A stretch of 64,000 nucleotides of DNA. Source: an uncultured Sphingobacteriaceae bacterium (GTDB taxonomy: Bacteria; Bacteroidota; Bacteroidia; Sphingobacteriales; Sphingobacteriaceae). Each line of letters opens with the position of its first letter. Position 1 is the first letter of the stretch. A program made the translations under genes and the position numbers. The notes below the pieces were generated by a model. The model was not told the DNA's origin and did not search any database. It saw nothing but the letters and a program-made list of their open reading frames with translations. Location: assembly GCA_946887045.1 (NCBI GenBank), contig CAMPKC010000018.1, positions 13,033 to 77,032 on the forward strand. Reading direction: 5' to 3'. This document shows, one piece after another, positions 9,657-19,516 of this stretch.

Positions 9657-9749
9657 GTTATCAGTTTGAATCCTATTCGTCCTAAAGCCGTGATCTCACG
9701 CAGTGTTAACCCGATCTTTTGTTGGAAGTCCTTATCTCTGCCAACAGTA

Positions 9750-10391
9750 CTAATTCGAGTCGTCCAGTAAAAAAACAATCAGTTCCTTGGGCCCGTGTGC
9801 ACCGAGCACAAGCGTCTTCTCGATATCAGCTGTACGGCTTGGTCCTGTGATGTTAGAAACTAAAGTGGGCAGACTTTCTCCATATTTGATCTTTAGGAGC
9901 TTAAAAGCGTCTTTAAGATCTAATACGAGCTGAGATGTAAAAGCAATAACCACATGATGATGCGGATATATACTCAATCTCCGTCCTGCCTCGTTTCCAT
10001 TTGAAATCAAAACACTTCCATTGCGGGCTATCAGCGATTCACATAAGGTGATGCCGACTTCAGCCTGTAAGAAGTCGGTATCAGTGCTGTAGAATGGGAA
10101 TTCGTACAGACCTAACATTTTCTGGAGCTCGGGCTCCCAACAGTAAATTTTTCTCCAATTTTTCTCGTCTGCTAAAAGAAGCAGGTTTTCAATAAATTGA
10201 AACTCATCTTCGCAAAAAATAAATTTGCCGGCAACTAGTGTAAGCTGTTCCGCAAAAAGTACTTCTAACAGATCCTGATGGTCTTCATATAAAGGTGCTT
10301 CTTCTAAGTTGGGGTACGGATTGTCGCGCTTTTCTAATAGCGCTTTCCGTATTTTCTTTAGCATCTTTTCTTTGGAAGTTGTTTCTTTCAT
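9750..10391 (-). CDS. LUD-domain protein (LutC/YkgG family)
   Basis: 213 aa. Family members include LutC of the lactate-utilisation complex LutABC. Visible: N-terminal KEKMLKKIRKALLEK, central VGITLCESLIARNGSVLISNGNEAGRRLS (the family's conserved A-x-x-G-S segment) and the C-terminal NITGPSRTADIEKTLVLGAHGPKEL. No lutA or lutB is next to it, so a role in lactate oxidation is not supported by context. The neighbours are ftsH and rsfS, an arrangement known in other Bacteroidota. Confidence 0.85.
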   Translation of the reverse strand: MKETTSKEKMLKKIRKALLEKRDNPYPNLEEAPLYEDHQDLLEVLFAEQLTLVAGKFIFCEDEFQFIENLLLLADEKNWRKIYCWEPELQKMLGLYEFPFYSTDTDFLQAEVGITLCESLIARNGSVLISNGNEAGRRLSIYPHHHVVIAFTSQLVLDLKDAFKLLKIKYGESLPTLVSNITGPSRTADIEKTLVLGAHGPKELIVFLLDDSN

Positions 10392-10432
10392 TTCGATTTA
10401 CAAAAATGAGTTATAGCAATATCAATTCAAAG

Positions 10433-10459
10433 AAAAAGCCCCGGATTTCGGGGCTTTTT
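10433..10459. terminator. Terminator after ftsH (minus strand)
   Basis: AAAAAGCCCCG-GATTT-CGGGGCTTTTT is an 11-bp stem with flanking A and T runs, located between ftsH (stop at 10476) and the LUD gene start (10391). Reading on the minus strand it would end ftsH transcription before the LUD gene. Confidence 0.85.
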
Positions 10460-10475
10460 ACAATTATTATTCTTT

Positions 10476-12563
10476 TTATAAGTCCGTCTCGGAGCTTTTT
10501 AGAGGTTCTGTCGTATCGCCAACCGGCTCGGGATGCAGATTTTCCGCAACAAGAGATTGGTTGCCGCTGTCATCTCCGTTTACAAACTCATCGTATGTTG
10601 TCCGGTTATCAAAAGGACGTTTACCTAAAATTTCCTCCAGGTCACTTTGAAACAGAATTTCTTTTTCCAGAAGTTTCTGAGCAAGTTTTTCGAGTCCTTC
10701 ACGCTTTTCGTTCAACAATGACTTGGTACGATCGTATACCGAACGGATTAACACTCTTACTTCCTCGTCGATTAGCTCCGAAGTTTTCTCAGAATATGGT
10801 TTATTAAACTGATCCTGCTGATCGTTGAAAGATATGTTACCTACTTTATCGTTCATCCCGTAAAGGGTGATCATGGCATATGATAGTTTTGTAATTCTTT
10901 CAAGGTCATTTTGAGCTCCTGTGGATATTTTACTAAATACAATATCTTCAGCTACACGGCCACCCATCGTCATACACATTCCATCAATAAGTTGTTCTGT
11001 TGTATATAAGAACTGTTCTTTCGGTAGGTATTGTGCATAGCCTAAAGCTGCCACACCACGCGGAACAATCGACACTTTAACCAATGGGTCTGCGTGTTCG
11101 AGGAACCAGCCTGCGATTGCGTGCCCGGCCTCATGATAAGCAACTATGCGCTTCTCATCCGGTGATATGATTTTGTTTTTCTTCTCTAATCCACCAATTA
11201 CACGATCTATTGCATCCTGAAAGTCGTGCATATCAACTGCTGGTTTGTCTTTACGCGCGGCAATTAAAGCAGCTTCGTTACAAACATTTGCGATTTCAGC
11301 ACCAGCAAATCCTGGCGTTTGAGCAGAAAGCTTTTTGGGATCTACTTCCTCCGCTAATTTAATAGGTCCTAAGTGAACCTTGAAAATTTGTTCGCGACCC
11401 ACTAAATCAGGTTTGTCAATTGAGATCTGTCTGTCGAAACGTCCCGGACGCAAAAGAGCTGAATCTAAGACATCGGGTCTGTTTGTTGCAGCCATAATAA
11501 TTATACCTGAATCAGTCCCGAAGCCATCCATCTCCACCAGTAATTGATTCAGAGTATTCTCGCGCTCGTCATTTCCACCAACTATGTTGTTCTTGCCACG
11601 CGCTCTTCCAATTGCGTCAATCTCATCAATAAAGATAATGCAGGGTGCTTTGTCTTTGGCCTGGCGGAACAAGTCACGAACACGTGATGCACCTACACCT
11701 ACAAACATTTCGACGAAATCGGATCCTGATAGAGAGAAGAAAGGTACCTGAGCTTCGCCGGCCACTGCTTTGGCAAGTAAGGTTTTTCCTGTTCCGGGGG
11801 CTCCGACTAATAGTGCTCCTTTCGGGATTTTACCACCCAGGTTGGTGTATTTTTGAGGGTTTTTCAGGAAATCCACGATTTCCATAACCTCTAATTTTGC
11901 TTCTTCAAGACCGGCGACATCGTTGAAGGTTACATTTACCTGCGATTCCTTGTCAAATAAAGTAGCTTTAGATTTTCCGATATTAAATATCTGGCCACCA
12001 GCTCCGCCGCCTGCGCCACCACCCATACGTCGCATAATAAACACCCAGAAGCCGATTAAAAGCAATACAGGCAATATAATAGACATGAACCAGCTGGCCC
12101 AGAAATTATCTCTGGATTCCGGAATTAAAGGTGTTCTTTGATCCGAGGGAAGATCTTTTTCAGATTCCCGCAGTTTTGCGGTTAAGGCATCAAATGAACC
12201 ATCAGTGAATTTGTATTGAGGAGTATTTGGCGGAGTTCCCGAAAAACCTTCCTGCGGCCGTACATCTTTGTATTTAGGCAGGCTTAGTCTGTCTTTCTTT
12301 ATGTAAACTTCGACCACCACTAAATCATTGCTTTTGTAAGCTATCAGTTTTTCGACATCACGAGGCTTAAGCATCTGAGTTTCGAATTCCTGATAGTTGA
12401 TTTGCTTAGTGCTGGTATTGTTCCAAAAGTATTGTACTGCAAATAATGCTATAATGATAGCAGCGTACAACCACATTATATTAAATTTCGGAGGTGCAGG
12501 TACTATTTTCTTGCCCGTGCGTTTACGCTGGGGTTTTTTATTATCGGTTTTATTTTCTTTCAT
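10476..12563 (-). CDS. ftsH: ATP-dependent zinc metalloprotease FtsH
   Basis: 695 aa. Membrane-anchored AAA+ protease degrading misfolded membrane proteins and short-lived regulators. Two membrane helices (~29-46 and ~158-177) bracket a periplasmic domain. The AAA domain has Walker [17 protein letters not shown], Walker [13 protein letters not shown], and the arginine-finger region [20 protein letters not shown]. The zinc-protease motif is HEAGHAIAG. The C-terminus is an acidic tail. It lies downstream of rsfS with a 21-nt gap and is probably cotranscribed with it. Confidence 0.97.
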   Translation of the reverse strand: MKENKTDNKKPQRKRTGKKIVPAPPKFNIMWLYAAIIIALFAVQYFWNNTSTKQINYQEFETQMLKPRDVEKLIAYKSNDLVVVEVYIKKDRLSLPKYKDVRPQEGFSGTPPNTPQYKFTDGSFDALTAKLRESEKDLPSDQRTPLIPESRDNFWASWFMSIILPVLLLIGFWVFIMRRMGGGAGGGAGGQIFNIGKSKATLFDKESQVNVTFNDVAGLEEAKLEVMEIVDFLKNPQKYTNLGGKIPKGALLVGAPGTGKTLLAKAVAGEAQVPFFSLSGSDFVEMFVGVGASRVRDLFRQAKDKAPCIIFIDEIDAIGRARGKNNIVGGNDERENTLNQLLVEMDGFGTDSGIIIMAATNRPDVLDSALLRPGRFDRQISIDKPDLVGREQIFKVHLGPIKLAEEVDPKKLSAQTPGFAGAEIANVCNEAALIAARKDKPAVDMHDFQDAIDRVIGGLEKKNKIISPDEKRIVAYHEAGHAIAGWFLEHADPLVKVSIVPRGVAALGYAQYLPKEQFLYTTEQLIDGMCMTMGGRVAEDIVFSKISTGAQNDLERITKLSYAMITLYGMNDKVGNISFNDQQDQFNKPYSEKTSELIDEEVRVLIRSVYDRTKSLLNEKREGLEKLAQKLLEKEILFQSDLEEILGKRPFDNRTTYDEFVNGDDSGNQSLVAENLHPEPVGDTTEPLKSSETDL

Positions 12564-12584
12564 TTCAATTATAGATGGTGGCCA

Positions 12585-12959
12585 TCAGGCACTTTGATAA
12601 TATTTCATTTCTGCATCTCCCCATAGGTCTTCTATTCCATAGAATTCTCTTTTATCAGTTTTAAAGATATGTACCACCACATCTATGTAATCCAATAAAA
12701 CCCATTCTCCATGTTCAAGTCCTTCAATTCTGTAAGGGTGCTGCTTGGATGCTTTAAACACTTCTTCTTCGACGCTCGAGGCTATAGCTTTCACCTGAGT
12801 TGAAGATTCAGCATGGCAGACAACGAAATAATCTGCTACTGAACTGTTTATATTTCTTAAATCTAATCTTACAATTTCATTTCCCTTCTTTTCTTGTATG
12901 CCATGTATGGCTAGCTCTGAAGTGAAAGTGGATTCATTAATTGCTTTGTTTTTTAACAT
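12585..12959 (-). CDS. rsfS: Ribosomal silencing factor RsfS
   Basis: 124 aa. Binds ribosomal protein uL14 and blocks subunit joining under nutrient limitation. The conserved core is seen as LDLRNINSSVADYFVVCHAESSTQVKAIA (~30-59), EGLEHGEWVLLDYIDVVVHIF and FYGIEDLWGDAE. First gene of the minus-strand rsfS-ftsH pair and divergent from birA, with only 46 nt between the two starts. Confidence 0.94.
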   Translation of the reverse strand: MLKNKAINESTFTSELAIHGIQEKKGNEIVRLDLRNINSSVADYFVVCHAESSTQVKAIASSVEEEVFKASKQHPYRIEGLEHGEWVLLDYIDVVVHIFKTDKREFYGIEDLWGDAEMKYYQSA

Positions 12960-13005
12960 TAAAAAAAATTAGTTTTGGATAAATTTAACAATTACTCCGA
13001 TTAGT

Positions 13006-13776
13006 TTGCAAAATAACACTTTTTCAAGACTATTTGTTGGCCAAAATGTAGTAACATTAAAGCGTGTTGATTCTACAAATGATTATCTCAAAAAAGAGTT
13101 GACAAAATCCACGCCATTGCCCGAGGGCACTGTTATATTGGCAGAAGAACAATTTGCCGGTCGTGGACAGGTGAACAACACCTGGTGTTCTGAACCTGGC
13201 AAAAATTTAACCTTTAGTCTGTTGTTGCTCCCCACTTTTCTTAGTCCGGAAAAGCAGTTTTTGCTGAACCAATCCATAAGTATAGCTATTAACGATGTAT
13301 TGTTCAAAATTATTGGAGCGGGAGTTAAAATTAAATGGCCAAATGATATTTTTTTTGGAGATTATAAATTGGGGGGAGTTTTAATTGAGAATATCCTGCG
13401 GGGAAATACTCTTAAATACGCTGTAATTGGTATTGGTTTGAACATCAATCAGTTGGATTTTCCTCCAAATATTAAAAATGTTACCTCTTTGAAGAAAATC
13501 TTACATCAGGATTATGATATAAATGCTGTACTAGCTGAACTTTGCCAATCAATTGAACGGCGCTATTTGCAATTGCGAGCCGGTAAACACAGTTTGATTG
13601 AACAGCAGTATTTAAAGAGTCTCTATAAACTAAATAAAGTGCACACCTTTAAAATTGGCGAGCAGGAAGTTGAGGGAATCATTTCCGGTGTCGATAAAAA
13701 TGGTTTTCTTGAAGTATTATTTGCAGGAGAATTGCGTAAGTATAATTTCAAGGAAATAGCATTCGTATATAAATAA
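13006..13776 (+). CDS. birA: Biotin--[acetyl-CoA-carboxylase] ligase
   Basis: 256 aa. Attaches biotin to biotin-dependent carboxylases by way of biotinyl-AMP. Visible: RVDSTNDYLK, EEQFAGRGQVNNTWCSEPGKNLTFS (biotinyl-AMP loop with the G-R-G-x core), IKWPNDIFFGDYKLGGVLIE and GIGLNIN. There is no N-terminal winged-helix domain, so it is the short non-repressor type. The start is probably TTG at 13006, since no in-frame ATG lies between it and the catalytic loop. Confidence 0.94.
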   Translation: MQNNTFSRLFVGQNVVTLKRVDSTNDYLKKELTKSTPLPEGTVILAEEQFAGRGQVNNTWCSEPGKNLTFSLLLLPTFLSPEKQFLLNQSISIAINDVLFKIIGAGVKIKWPNDIFFGDYKLGGVLIENILRGNTLKYAVIGIGLNINQLDFPPNIKNVTSLKKILHQDYDINAVLAELCQSIERRYLQLRAGKHSLIEQQYLKSLYKLNKVHTFKIGEQEVEGIISGVDKNGFLEVLFAGELRKYNFKEIAFVYK

Positions 13777-13782
13777 ATATTA

Positions 13783-15831
13783 ATGAAGAACTTAATAGTA
13801 TGCTTATTGGGGATTTTAATTTCCAGTCTGGCAGCAACCGCTCAAATTGAAGAACCTGTAAAATGGTCCTTTTCATCAGTAAACCTTGGCGAAAATAAAG
13901 TAGAAATCAGAATGGTAGCTGATATTCAGCCAGGTTGGCATGTTTATTCTCAATTTATAGAAGAAGGAGGTCCTATTCCAACATCTTTCACCTTCACTCC
14001 CTCTAAAGATTACACCTTAATTGGAAAGGTTTCGGAATCACCGAAAGCAATAAGCAGCTTCGACACTAATTTTAAGATGAAAATTGCCTGGCATGAAAAA
14101 CAGGTTGTTTTTAAACAGCTTATTAAAGTAAATTATGCTGGTTCGATAAAGGGAACCGTGGAATTTATGGTTTGTAACGACCAAAAATGTCTTCCCCCAG
14201 AGGAATTGGAGTTTAGTCTTCCGGTAGCTTACAAAGCTGCACCGGCTGTACTTACTCCTCCGGAGTTAATTGCGAATGAAGGTACCCAGACAACTAGTAC
14301 TCCCTTTCAGGATACATTAGAAAAAGCTAAAGTAGTTGCTCCCGACACTGTCGTTTCAAAAGCCTCATCTGTAAAAAAACTGAGCGCAGAGCCTAAGGAA
14401 AAGGATAGCTCATTAATAGGAATTTTTATTGCCGGATTTATCGGAGGTTTGCTGGCTTTTTTCATGCCATGTATTTACCCGATGATTCCACTTACTGTTT
14501 CGTTTTTCACGAAAAGAGCTGGTTCAAAAGCGAAAGGAGTGCAAAGTGCTCTGATATATGGAATTTCCATCATCATCATATATGTTGCGCTCGGTTTGTT
14601 GATAACCGCGATTTTTGGTGCATCGGCGTTAAATGAAGCGGCGAGTAGTGCAGTATTCAATCTTTTGTTCTTCGCGATATTGATAATTTTTGCAATATCT
14701 TTTTTAGGAGCATTCGAAATAACCTTGCCATCGTCTCTGGTGAATAAAATGGACGAGAAATCGAATAAAGGCGGATTTGTTGGTTTGTTTTTCATGGCCT
14801 TTACCTTAGCTCTTGTGTCTTTTTCGTGCACCGGACCTATTATCGGAACGCTGTTAGTCGAGACAGTTTCTAAAGGTGCATATCTTGGTCCGGCAATAGG
14901 TATGCTGGGATTTTCAGCGGCCTTGGCGATACCTTTTACTCTTTTTGCAATTTTCCCATCCTGGTTAAAGGAAATGCCCAAATCTGGCGGATGGATGAAT
15001 GCTGTGAAGGTTTCATTAGGTTTTTTAGAACTAGCACTGGCATTTAAATTTTTGTCGAACGTTGATTTAGCATATCATTGGAATATTTTGGATCGTGATA
15101 TATTTTTGGTGATCTGGATCGTGATTTTTGGCGTTTGGGGATTATATCTTTTAGGTAAATTTAAACTCTCACATGATGTTGAAGTTGGATTTATTTCACT
15201 AACCAGGTTGTTTTTTGCCATGATGGTTTTAGGTTTTACGATTTATATGATACCAGGATTATGGGGAGCTCCTTTGAAAGGAATAAGCGCCTGGTTGCCT
15301 CCTCAAACAACTCAGGAGTTCGATCTGTATTCAAAATCATTCCAAACCTCGTCGGGGCATTTAACTCAAAAAAAATACGCTGAACTTTTTCATGCACCAC
15401 ATGGACTGGATGCTTTTTATGATTATGAAGAAGGCTTAGCTTATTCAAAAGCTGTTAACAAACCCGTTCTGCTTGATTTCACAGGCTGGAGCTGTACTAA
15501 CTGCCGTAAAATGGAAGCATCTGTTTGGTCAGAAGCACAAGTTCTGAACCGTTTAAAAAACGAATATGTTATTATCTCCCTGTATGTGGATGACAAGACA
15601 GAATTAGCCGAAAACGAAAAATATGTTTCGGAAACCGGTAAAAAAATCAAAACTTTGGGCAACAAATGGAGCGATTTACAAACAAGGAATTTTAAAACAA
15701 ATTCTCAGCCCTATTACGTAATCGTAAATTCTGAAGGTAAAACACTTGTTCCGCCTCAGGCCTTTAATTTGGACGTAAAGAATTATATAGATTTCTTAGA
15801 TAGCGGAATAGTCGCATTTTCTACACAATAA
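13783..15831 (+). CDS. dsbD: Thiol:disulfide interchange protein DsbD
   Basis: 682 aa. Carries electrons from cytoplasmic thioredoxin across the inner membrane to periplasmic thiol proteins. Layout: signal peptide (1-~20), DsbD alpha-like beta-sandwich domain (~25-150), eight-helix membrane domain (~205-500) with the paired cysteines in FFMPCIYPMIP and SFSCTGPIIG, and a C-terminal thioredoxin domain with WSCTNC (Cys571 and Cys574). All three redox pairs' membrane and thioredoxin elements are present. It starts 6 nt after birA and ends 1 nt before pfkA, so birA-dsbD-pfkA are likely cotranscribed. Confidence 0.94.
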   Translation: MKNLIVCLLGILISSLAATAQIEEPVKWSFSSVNLGENKVEIRMVADIQPGWHVYSQFIEEGGPIPTSFTFTPSKDYTLIGKVSESPKAISSFDTNFKMKIAWHEKQVVFKQLIKVNYAGSIKGTVEFMVCNDQKCLPPEELEFSLPVAYKAAPAVLTPPELIANEGTQTTSTPFQDTLEKAKVVAPDTVVSKASSVKKLSAEPKEKDSSLIGIFIAGFIGGLLAFFMPCIYPMIPLTVSFFTKRAGSKAKGVQSALIYGISIIIIYVALGLLITAIFGASALNEAASSAVFNLLFFAILIIFAISFLGAFEITLPSSLVNKMDEKSNKGGFVGLFFMAFTLALVSFSCTGPIIGTLLVETVSKGAYLGPAIGMLGFSAALAIPFTLFAIFPSWLKEMPKSGGWMNAVKVSLGFLELALAFKFLSNVDLAYHWNILDRDIFLVIWIVIFGVWGLYLLGKFKLSHDVEVGFISLTRLFFAMMVLGFTIYMIPGLWGAPLKGISAWLPPQTTQEFDLYSKSFQTSSGHLTQKKYAELFHAPHGLDAFYDYEEGLAYSKAVNKPVLLDFTGWSCTNCRKMEASVWSEAQVLNRLKNEYVIISLYVDDKTELAENEKYVSETGKKIKTLGNKWSDLQTRNFKTNSQPYYVIVNSEGKTLVPPQAFNLDVKNYIDFLDSGIVAFSTQ

Positions 15832-15832
15832 T

Positions 15833-16807
15833 ATGAGCGAAATAAAAAACATAGGTGTTTTAACCTCGGGTGGTGATGCACCCGGAATGAATGCTGCCAT
15901 AAGGGCGGTCGTTAGGGCAGGTTTATACTATAATCTTCAGGTAACCGGAATTATGCGTGGTTTTGAAGGTATGCTGAATGGTGAGTTTATTACCATGGAT
16001 CGTAAATCAGTAGCCAATATCATTCAACGAGGAGGAACAGTCCTGAAGACATTCCGAAGCGAAGCTTTTAGGACTAAAGAAGGCCGGCTCCGTGCCTATG
16101 AACAATTGCAGAAAAATAATATCGATGCCGTTGTAGTAATTGGAGGAGAAGGTAGCTTCACCGGTGCTCAGGCTTTTATTCAGGAGTTTAACTTTCCAAT
16201 TGTCGGTATTCCCGGAACCATAGATAACGACTTAATTGGAACCGATTTTACCATTGGATACGATACCGCTATAAATACGGTGATTGATGCGGTCGATAAG
16301 ATCAGGGATACGGCCGAGTCTCATGACAGATTATTTATCGTGGAGGTAATGGGACGCGATTCGGGGCTTATTGCTTTACGGAGCGGAATTGGCGCCGGAG
16401 CGGAGGCTATTCTGATCCCCGAGTCAAAGACAGATACAGAACATTTATTTAAGCGGTTAGAAGAGGGCCGGAAAGACAAATCTTCAAAAATTATCATAGT
16501 TGCTGAAGGCGATAATGCAGGCGGATTTGAGATCGCGTCGCAAATTAAAGAGAAGTTCCCTAACTATGATACCCGATTGTCGATTTTAGGGCACATCCAA
16601 CGTGGTGGTCGTCCTTCGTGTATGGATCGGGTATTGGCGAGCAGAACAGGAGTTGCGGCCGTAGAAGCTCTGATGAGCGGACGTAAAGGCGAAATGATAG
16701 GGATTGTTAATGGTAATATACATTACACACCTTTTCATAATGCAATTAAGCATATTTCTGAAGTGAATCCTTCTCTTTTGAAAATTCTAGATATACTATC
16801 ACTTTAA
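15833..16807 (+). CDS. pfkA: 6-phosphofructokinase
   Basis: 324 aa, bacterial PfkA length. Phosphorylates fructose-6-phosphate in glycolysis. Visible: [21 protein letters not shown] at the nucleotide site, PGTIDNDL with the catalytic Asp, EVMGRDSG, and the C-terminal [11 protein letters not shown]. The usual GGDGS reads GGEGS (~102-106); Glu replaces the metal-site Asp, a conservative change that keeps the carboxylate. Starts 1 nt after dsbD and is followed by gmhA after 22 nt. Confidence 0.95.
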   Translation: MSEIKNIGVLTSGGDAPGMNAAIRAVVRAGLYYNLQVTGIMRGFEGMLNGEFITMDRKSVANIIQRGGTVLKTFRSEAFRTKEGRLRAYEQLQKNNIDAVVVIGGEGSFTGAQAFIQEFNFPIVGIPGTIDNDLIGTDFTIGYDTAINTVIDAVDKIRDTAESHDRLFIVEVMGRDSGLIALRSGIGAGAEAILIPESKTDTEHLFKRLEEGRKDKSSKIIIVAEGDNAGGFEIASQIKEKFPNYDTRLSILGHIQRGGRPSCMDRVLASRTGVAAVEALMSGRKGEMIGIVNGNIHYTPFHNAIKHISEVNPSLLKILDILSL

Positions 16808-16829
16808 CACTCTTGTCGACAAGTCTTTA

Positions 16830-17396
16830 ATGCATAACATTAAGCAACATTTCCTGGAAGCTCAGGCAGTTTTAAATGCTTTTTTAGCTGATGAGGAAAA
16901 TTTTATCAAGATTAAAGCGGCAGGTGATATTTTATCTGACGCTATAAAATCTGGCAATAAAGTGATATCCTGCGGAAACGGCGGTTCGATGTGTGATGCC
17001 ATGCATTTTGCAGAAGAGCTTTCCGGCCGTTACAGAGGCGACAGAAGGGCCTTACCAGCATTGTCTATCTCTGATCCTTCACATTTGTCTTGTGTTTCAA
17101 ATGATTATGGATATGCATTTGTTTTTTCCCGGATGGTAGAAGCAATCGGGCAGCAAAATGATGTGCTGTTCGCGATAAGCACCAGTGGAAATTCGGAAAA
17201 TATTCTTAACGCCATTAAGAGCGCAAGGGAAAAAGGAATGAAAGTAATTGGCCTTACCGGGAAAGAAGGAGGGAAAATGGCATCTTTATGCGATGTGGAA
17301 ATCAGGGCCCCTAAGTCTGAGTTTTCTGATAGAGCCCAGGAAATACACATTAAAGTGATCCATTGCCTGATAGATTATATCGAGCGCGGGCTTTAA
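16830..17396 (+). CDS. gmhA: Phosphoheptose isomerase (sedoheptulose 7-phosphate isomerase)
   Basis: 188 aa SIS-domain enzyme. Converts sedoheptulose-7-phosphate to D-glycero-D-manno-heptose-7-phosphate, the first step to the ADP-heptose of [37 protein letters not shown], and the C-terminal [19 protein letters not shown] align well with the E. coli enzyme from memory, including the catalytic Glu and His positions. The later pathway enzyme rfaE2 is at 2526-3017. Confidence 0.92.
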   Translation: MHNIKQHFLEAQAVLNAFLADEENFIKIKAAGDILSDAIKSGNKVISCGNGGSMCDAMHFAEELSGRYRGDRRALPALSISDPSHLSCVSNDYGYAFVFSRMVEAIGQQNDVLFAISTSGNSENILNAIKSAREKGMKVIGLTGKEGGKMASLCDVEIRAPKSEFSDRAQEIHIKVIHCLIDYIERGL

Positions 17397-17511
17397 TAGT
17401 TTTAGGCGTACGGTTTTTGTCGATCAAATCATAAGATGTAGTAGTTGGATTGAGCTTTTTAGTAAACAGTATAAAAACAGGCATTTATCTTTTTTTAATT
17501 GATATAATTAC

Positions 17512-17519
17512 TATCTTTG
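17512..17519 (+). promoter_or_regulatory. Promoter -7 box of the rpsP operon
   Basis: TATCTTTG is an exact TAnnTTTG match, 53 nt before the rpsP ATG. The upstream -33 region is T-rich (TTTTTTTAATT) without a clean TTTG. It implies a leader of about 45 nt. Confidence 0.6.
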
Positions 17520-17572
17520 CAGCCCCGCAGAATACACTCCGGGAACTATGTTGAATACATAAACAAAAAGAA

Positions 17573-18160
17573 ATGGCAACTAAAATCAGATTGCAAAGAT
17601 TCGGTAAAAAAGGAAAGCCTTTTTACCATGTAGTAGTGGCAGATTCTCGTTCTCCCAGAGACGGAAAGTTCATTGAGCGTTTAGGTTCTTACAACCCAAA
17701 CACCAACCCTGCTACAATCGATATTAATTTCGAAAAAGCATTAGAGTGGGTAAACAGCGGTGCACAACCTACGGATACTTGTCGTGCTATACTTTCTTAC
17801 AAAGGTGTTCTTTACAAAAAACATCTTGAAGGCGGTGTTAAAAAAGGTGCTTTAACTGCAGAGCAGGCAGAAGCCAAATTTAACGAGTGGGTACAAGGAA
17901 AAGGTGCTAAGATTGAAGGCAAAAAAGAAAGCTTAAGCTCTTCTAAAGAAGAAGCAAGAAAAGCTGCTTTAGCTGCTGAATCTAAGAAAAAACAAGACAG
18001 AGCTGCTGCATTAGCTGCAAAGAATGCTCCTGTTGCTGAAGAGGTTGTAGAGGAAGAAGTTGCTGAAACAGAAGTTGCTCCAGAAGCTGCTACTGAAACA
18101 GAAGTTGCAGCTGAAGCTCCAGCCGAAACTGAAGAAACTCCGGCTAAAGACGCTGAGTAG
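17573..18160 (+). CDS. rpsP: 30S ribosomal protein S16 with acidic C-terminal extension
   Basis: 195 aa, about twice the length of E. coli S16 (82 aa). Residues 1-~85 are the S16 domain ([35 protein letters not shown]). Residues ~95-145 are Lys/Ala/Glu-rich and likely helical; ~150-195 are Ala/Glu/Val/Thr repeats and strongly acidic. Such extensions are known in Bacteroidota S16. First gene of rpsP-rimM-trmD; a terminator lies just after it, so part of its transcripts probably end there. Confidence 0.95.
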   Translation: MATKIRLQRFGKKGKPFYHVVVADSRSPRDGKFIERLGSYNPNTNPATIDINFEKALEWVNSGAQPTDTCRAILSYKGVLYKKHLEGGVKKGALTAEQAEAKFNEWVQGKGAKIEGKKESLSSSKEEARKAALAAESKKKQDRAAALAAKNAPVAEEVVEEEVAETEVAPEAATETEVAAEAPAETEETPAKDAE

Positions 18161-18179
18161 TTTTCTAATCTTATTTAAG

Positions 18180-18212
18180 GCGCCATTATGAAATATTCGT
18201 AATGGCGCTTTT
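18180..18212 (+). terminator. Terminator after rpsP
   Basis: GCGCCATTA at 18180-18188 pairs with TAATGGCGC at 18200-18208, followed by TTTT. Partial termination here would give rpsP more transcript than rimM-trmD. Confidence 0.75.
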
Positions 18213-18240
18213 ATGTTTATAGCGTTGGACTAGCACGCTT

Positions 18241-18271
18241 TCTCAAGTCTAATGTCTCACATCTCACATCT
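18241..18271 (+). repeat. Heptamer tandem array upstream of rimM
   Basis: Four 7-bp units (TCTCAAG, TCTAATG, TCTCACA, TCTCACA) plus TCT, ending 6 nt before the rimM ATG. The same heptamer occurs in four units at 29393-29420 on the other strand. Confidence 0.75.
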
Positions 18272-18277
18272 TTAAAA

Positions 18278-18805
18278 ATGAATATTGAAGACAGTTTTTA
18301 TATAGGATACATTACAAAAACCAAGGGTCTTAAAGGTGAGGTTCAGGTGTATTTTGAATTCGACCAATATGAAGAACTGGAACTCGACTCTGTATTTCTG
18401 GAGATTAATAACAAATTGGTTCCTTTTTTTACTTCTACCTATAAATTGCAAGCTAATAAAACCGGGTATTTTTATTTTGAAGATGTAGACACCATTGAAA
18501 AGGCTGAAAAGCTGGTTCGGAAACAACTATATCTCCCAAATACAAAAATGCCGGAGCGCGGAGAGGACGAATTTTTTTATACCGATCTTAAAGGCTATAT
18601 CGTACATGATGAGAAGTACGGGGAGTTAGGAGAAATAGTTGAAGTGCATGAATATCCTCAGCAATTTATTGCGGTGGTGCCTTATAAATTTACTGAGATA
18701 ATGTTCCCTTTAAATGATGAAATAATTCAGGAAATTGATGAGGAGGAGGGAGTACTGAAAGTTATTCTTCCTGACGGCTTGATTGAAGTTTATACTAATC
18801 AATAG
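18278..18805 (+). CDS. rimM: Ribosome maturation factor RimM
   Basis: 175 aa. Binds S19 and aids 30S head assembly. Visible: N-terminal YIGYITKTKGLKGEVQVYFE, the PRC-barrel half beginning EFFYTDLKGYIVHDE, and the C-terminal IMFPLNDEIIQEIDEEEGVLKVILPDGLIEVY, which is the family's conserved I-P-x-x-x-x-x-x-x-D ending. Position between rpsP and trmD supports the call. Confidence 0.94.
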   Translation: MNIEDSFYIGYITKTKGLKGEVQVYFEFDQYEELELDSVFLEINNKLVPFFTSTYKLQANKTGYFYFEDVDTIEKAEKLVRKQLYLPNTKMPERGEDEFFYTDLKGYIVHDEKYGELGEIVEVHEYPQQFIAVVPYKFTEIMFPLNDEIIQEIDEEEGVLKVILPDGLIEVYTNQ

Positions 18806-18826
18806 GCTTGTTCCGGCTGCTATCTT

Positions 18827-18834
18827 TATCTTTG
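18827..18834 (+). promoter_or_regulatory. Candidate -7 box immediately upstream of trmD
   Basis: TATCTTTG, an exact TAnnTTTG match, ends 4 nt before the trmD ATG; TTG at 18808-18810 could serve as the -33 element with a 16-nt spacer. A transcript from here would be leaderless or nearly so. Confidence 0.5.
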
Positions 18835-18838
18835 TAAA

Positions 18839-19516
18839 ATGCGTTTTGATATAATCACCGTCCTCCCCGCTTTACTTGAAAGTCCTTTTGCTCATTCAAT
18901 TTTACAACGTGCACAAAACAAAGGACTTGTGGAAATAGTGGTACATAATCTTCGCGATTATTCTACCAATAAGCATAAGAATGTTGATGATTATCCCTAC
19001 GGTGGTGGAAGTGGGATGGTGATGTCTATAGAACCGTTTGCAGCTTGTATCGAAAAATTGAAGTCTGAGAGAGATTACGATGAAGTAATATTTATGAGTC
19101 CGGATGGGGATGTTTTAAGCCAGAGTATTGCCAATCACCTTTCCTCAAAAAAGAATATAATAATCCTTGCCGGGCATTATAAAGGAATTGATCAGCGGAT
19201 CCGCGACATTTTCGTTACGCGTGAAATTTCTATTGGAGATTATGTTCTGTCGGGCGGCGAATTGCCTGCTGCAGTTTTGGTGGATGCTGTTGTAAGGCTA
19301 ATCCCCGGTGTGTTATCTGATGAGACATCTGCGTTATCAGACTCTTTTCAGGGGGAGCTGTTAGATGCACCCATTTATACTCGTCCGGCTGATTGGAAAG
19401 GTCACAAAGTGCCTGATATCCTATTAAGTGGAAATCCTGCTAAGATTGATGCCTGGCGTGATGAGCAGGCTCTGGAAAGAACCAAACAGCGTAGGCCAGA
19501 CCTTTTAAAGGATTAG
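18839..19516 (+). CDS. trmD: tRNA (guanine-N1)-methyltransferase
   Basis: 225 aa. Methylates G37 of tRNAs to prevent frameshifting. Visible: [42 protein letters not shown] and [28 protein letters not shown], which carry the trefoil-knot SAM site, and a C-terminal YTRPADWKG. The stop codon overlaps by 4 nt the end of the convergent HTH gene. rplS, normally the next gene, is displaced by about 1.5 kb. Confidence 0.96.
   Translation: MRFDIITVLPALLESPFAHSILQRAQNKGLVEIVVHNLRDYSTNKHKNVDDYPYGGGSGMVMSIEPFAACIEKLKSERDYDEVIFMSPDGDVLSQSIANHLSSKKNIIILAGHYKGIDQRIRDIFVTREISIGDYVLSGGELPAAVLVDAVVRLIPGVLSDETSALSDSFQGELLDAPIYTRPADWKGHKVPDILLSGNPAKIDAWRDEQALERTKQRRPDLLKD

Noticed and set aside
9230..9778. 182-codon minus-strand frame over the end of infB
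   Set aside because: Antisense shadow of IF-2 extending through the terminator; protein is not plausible.
16812..16823. Perfect palindrome CTTGTCGACAAG before gmhA
   Set aside because: Palindromes with 6-bp arms are expected by chance about a dozen times in a window this size; no regulator is nearby.
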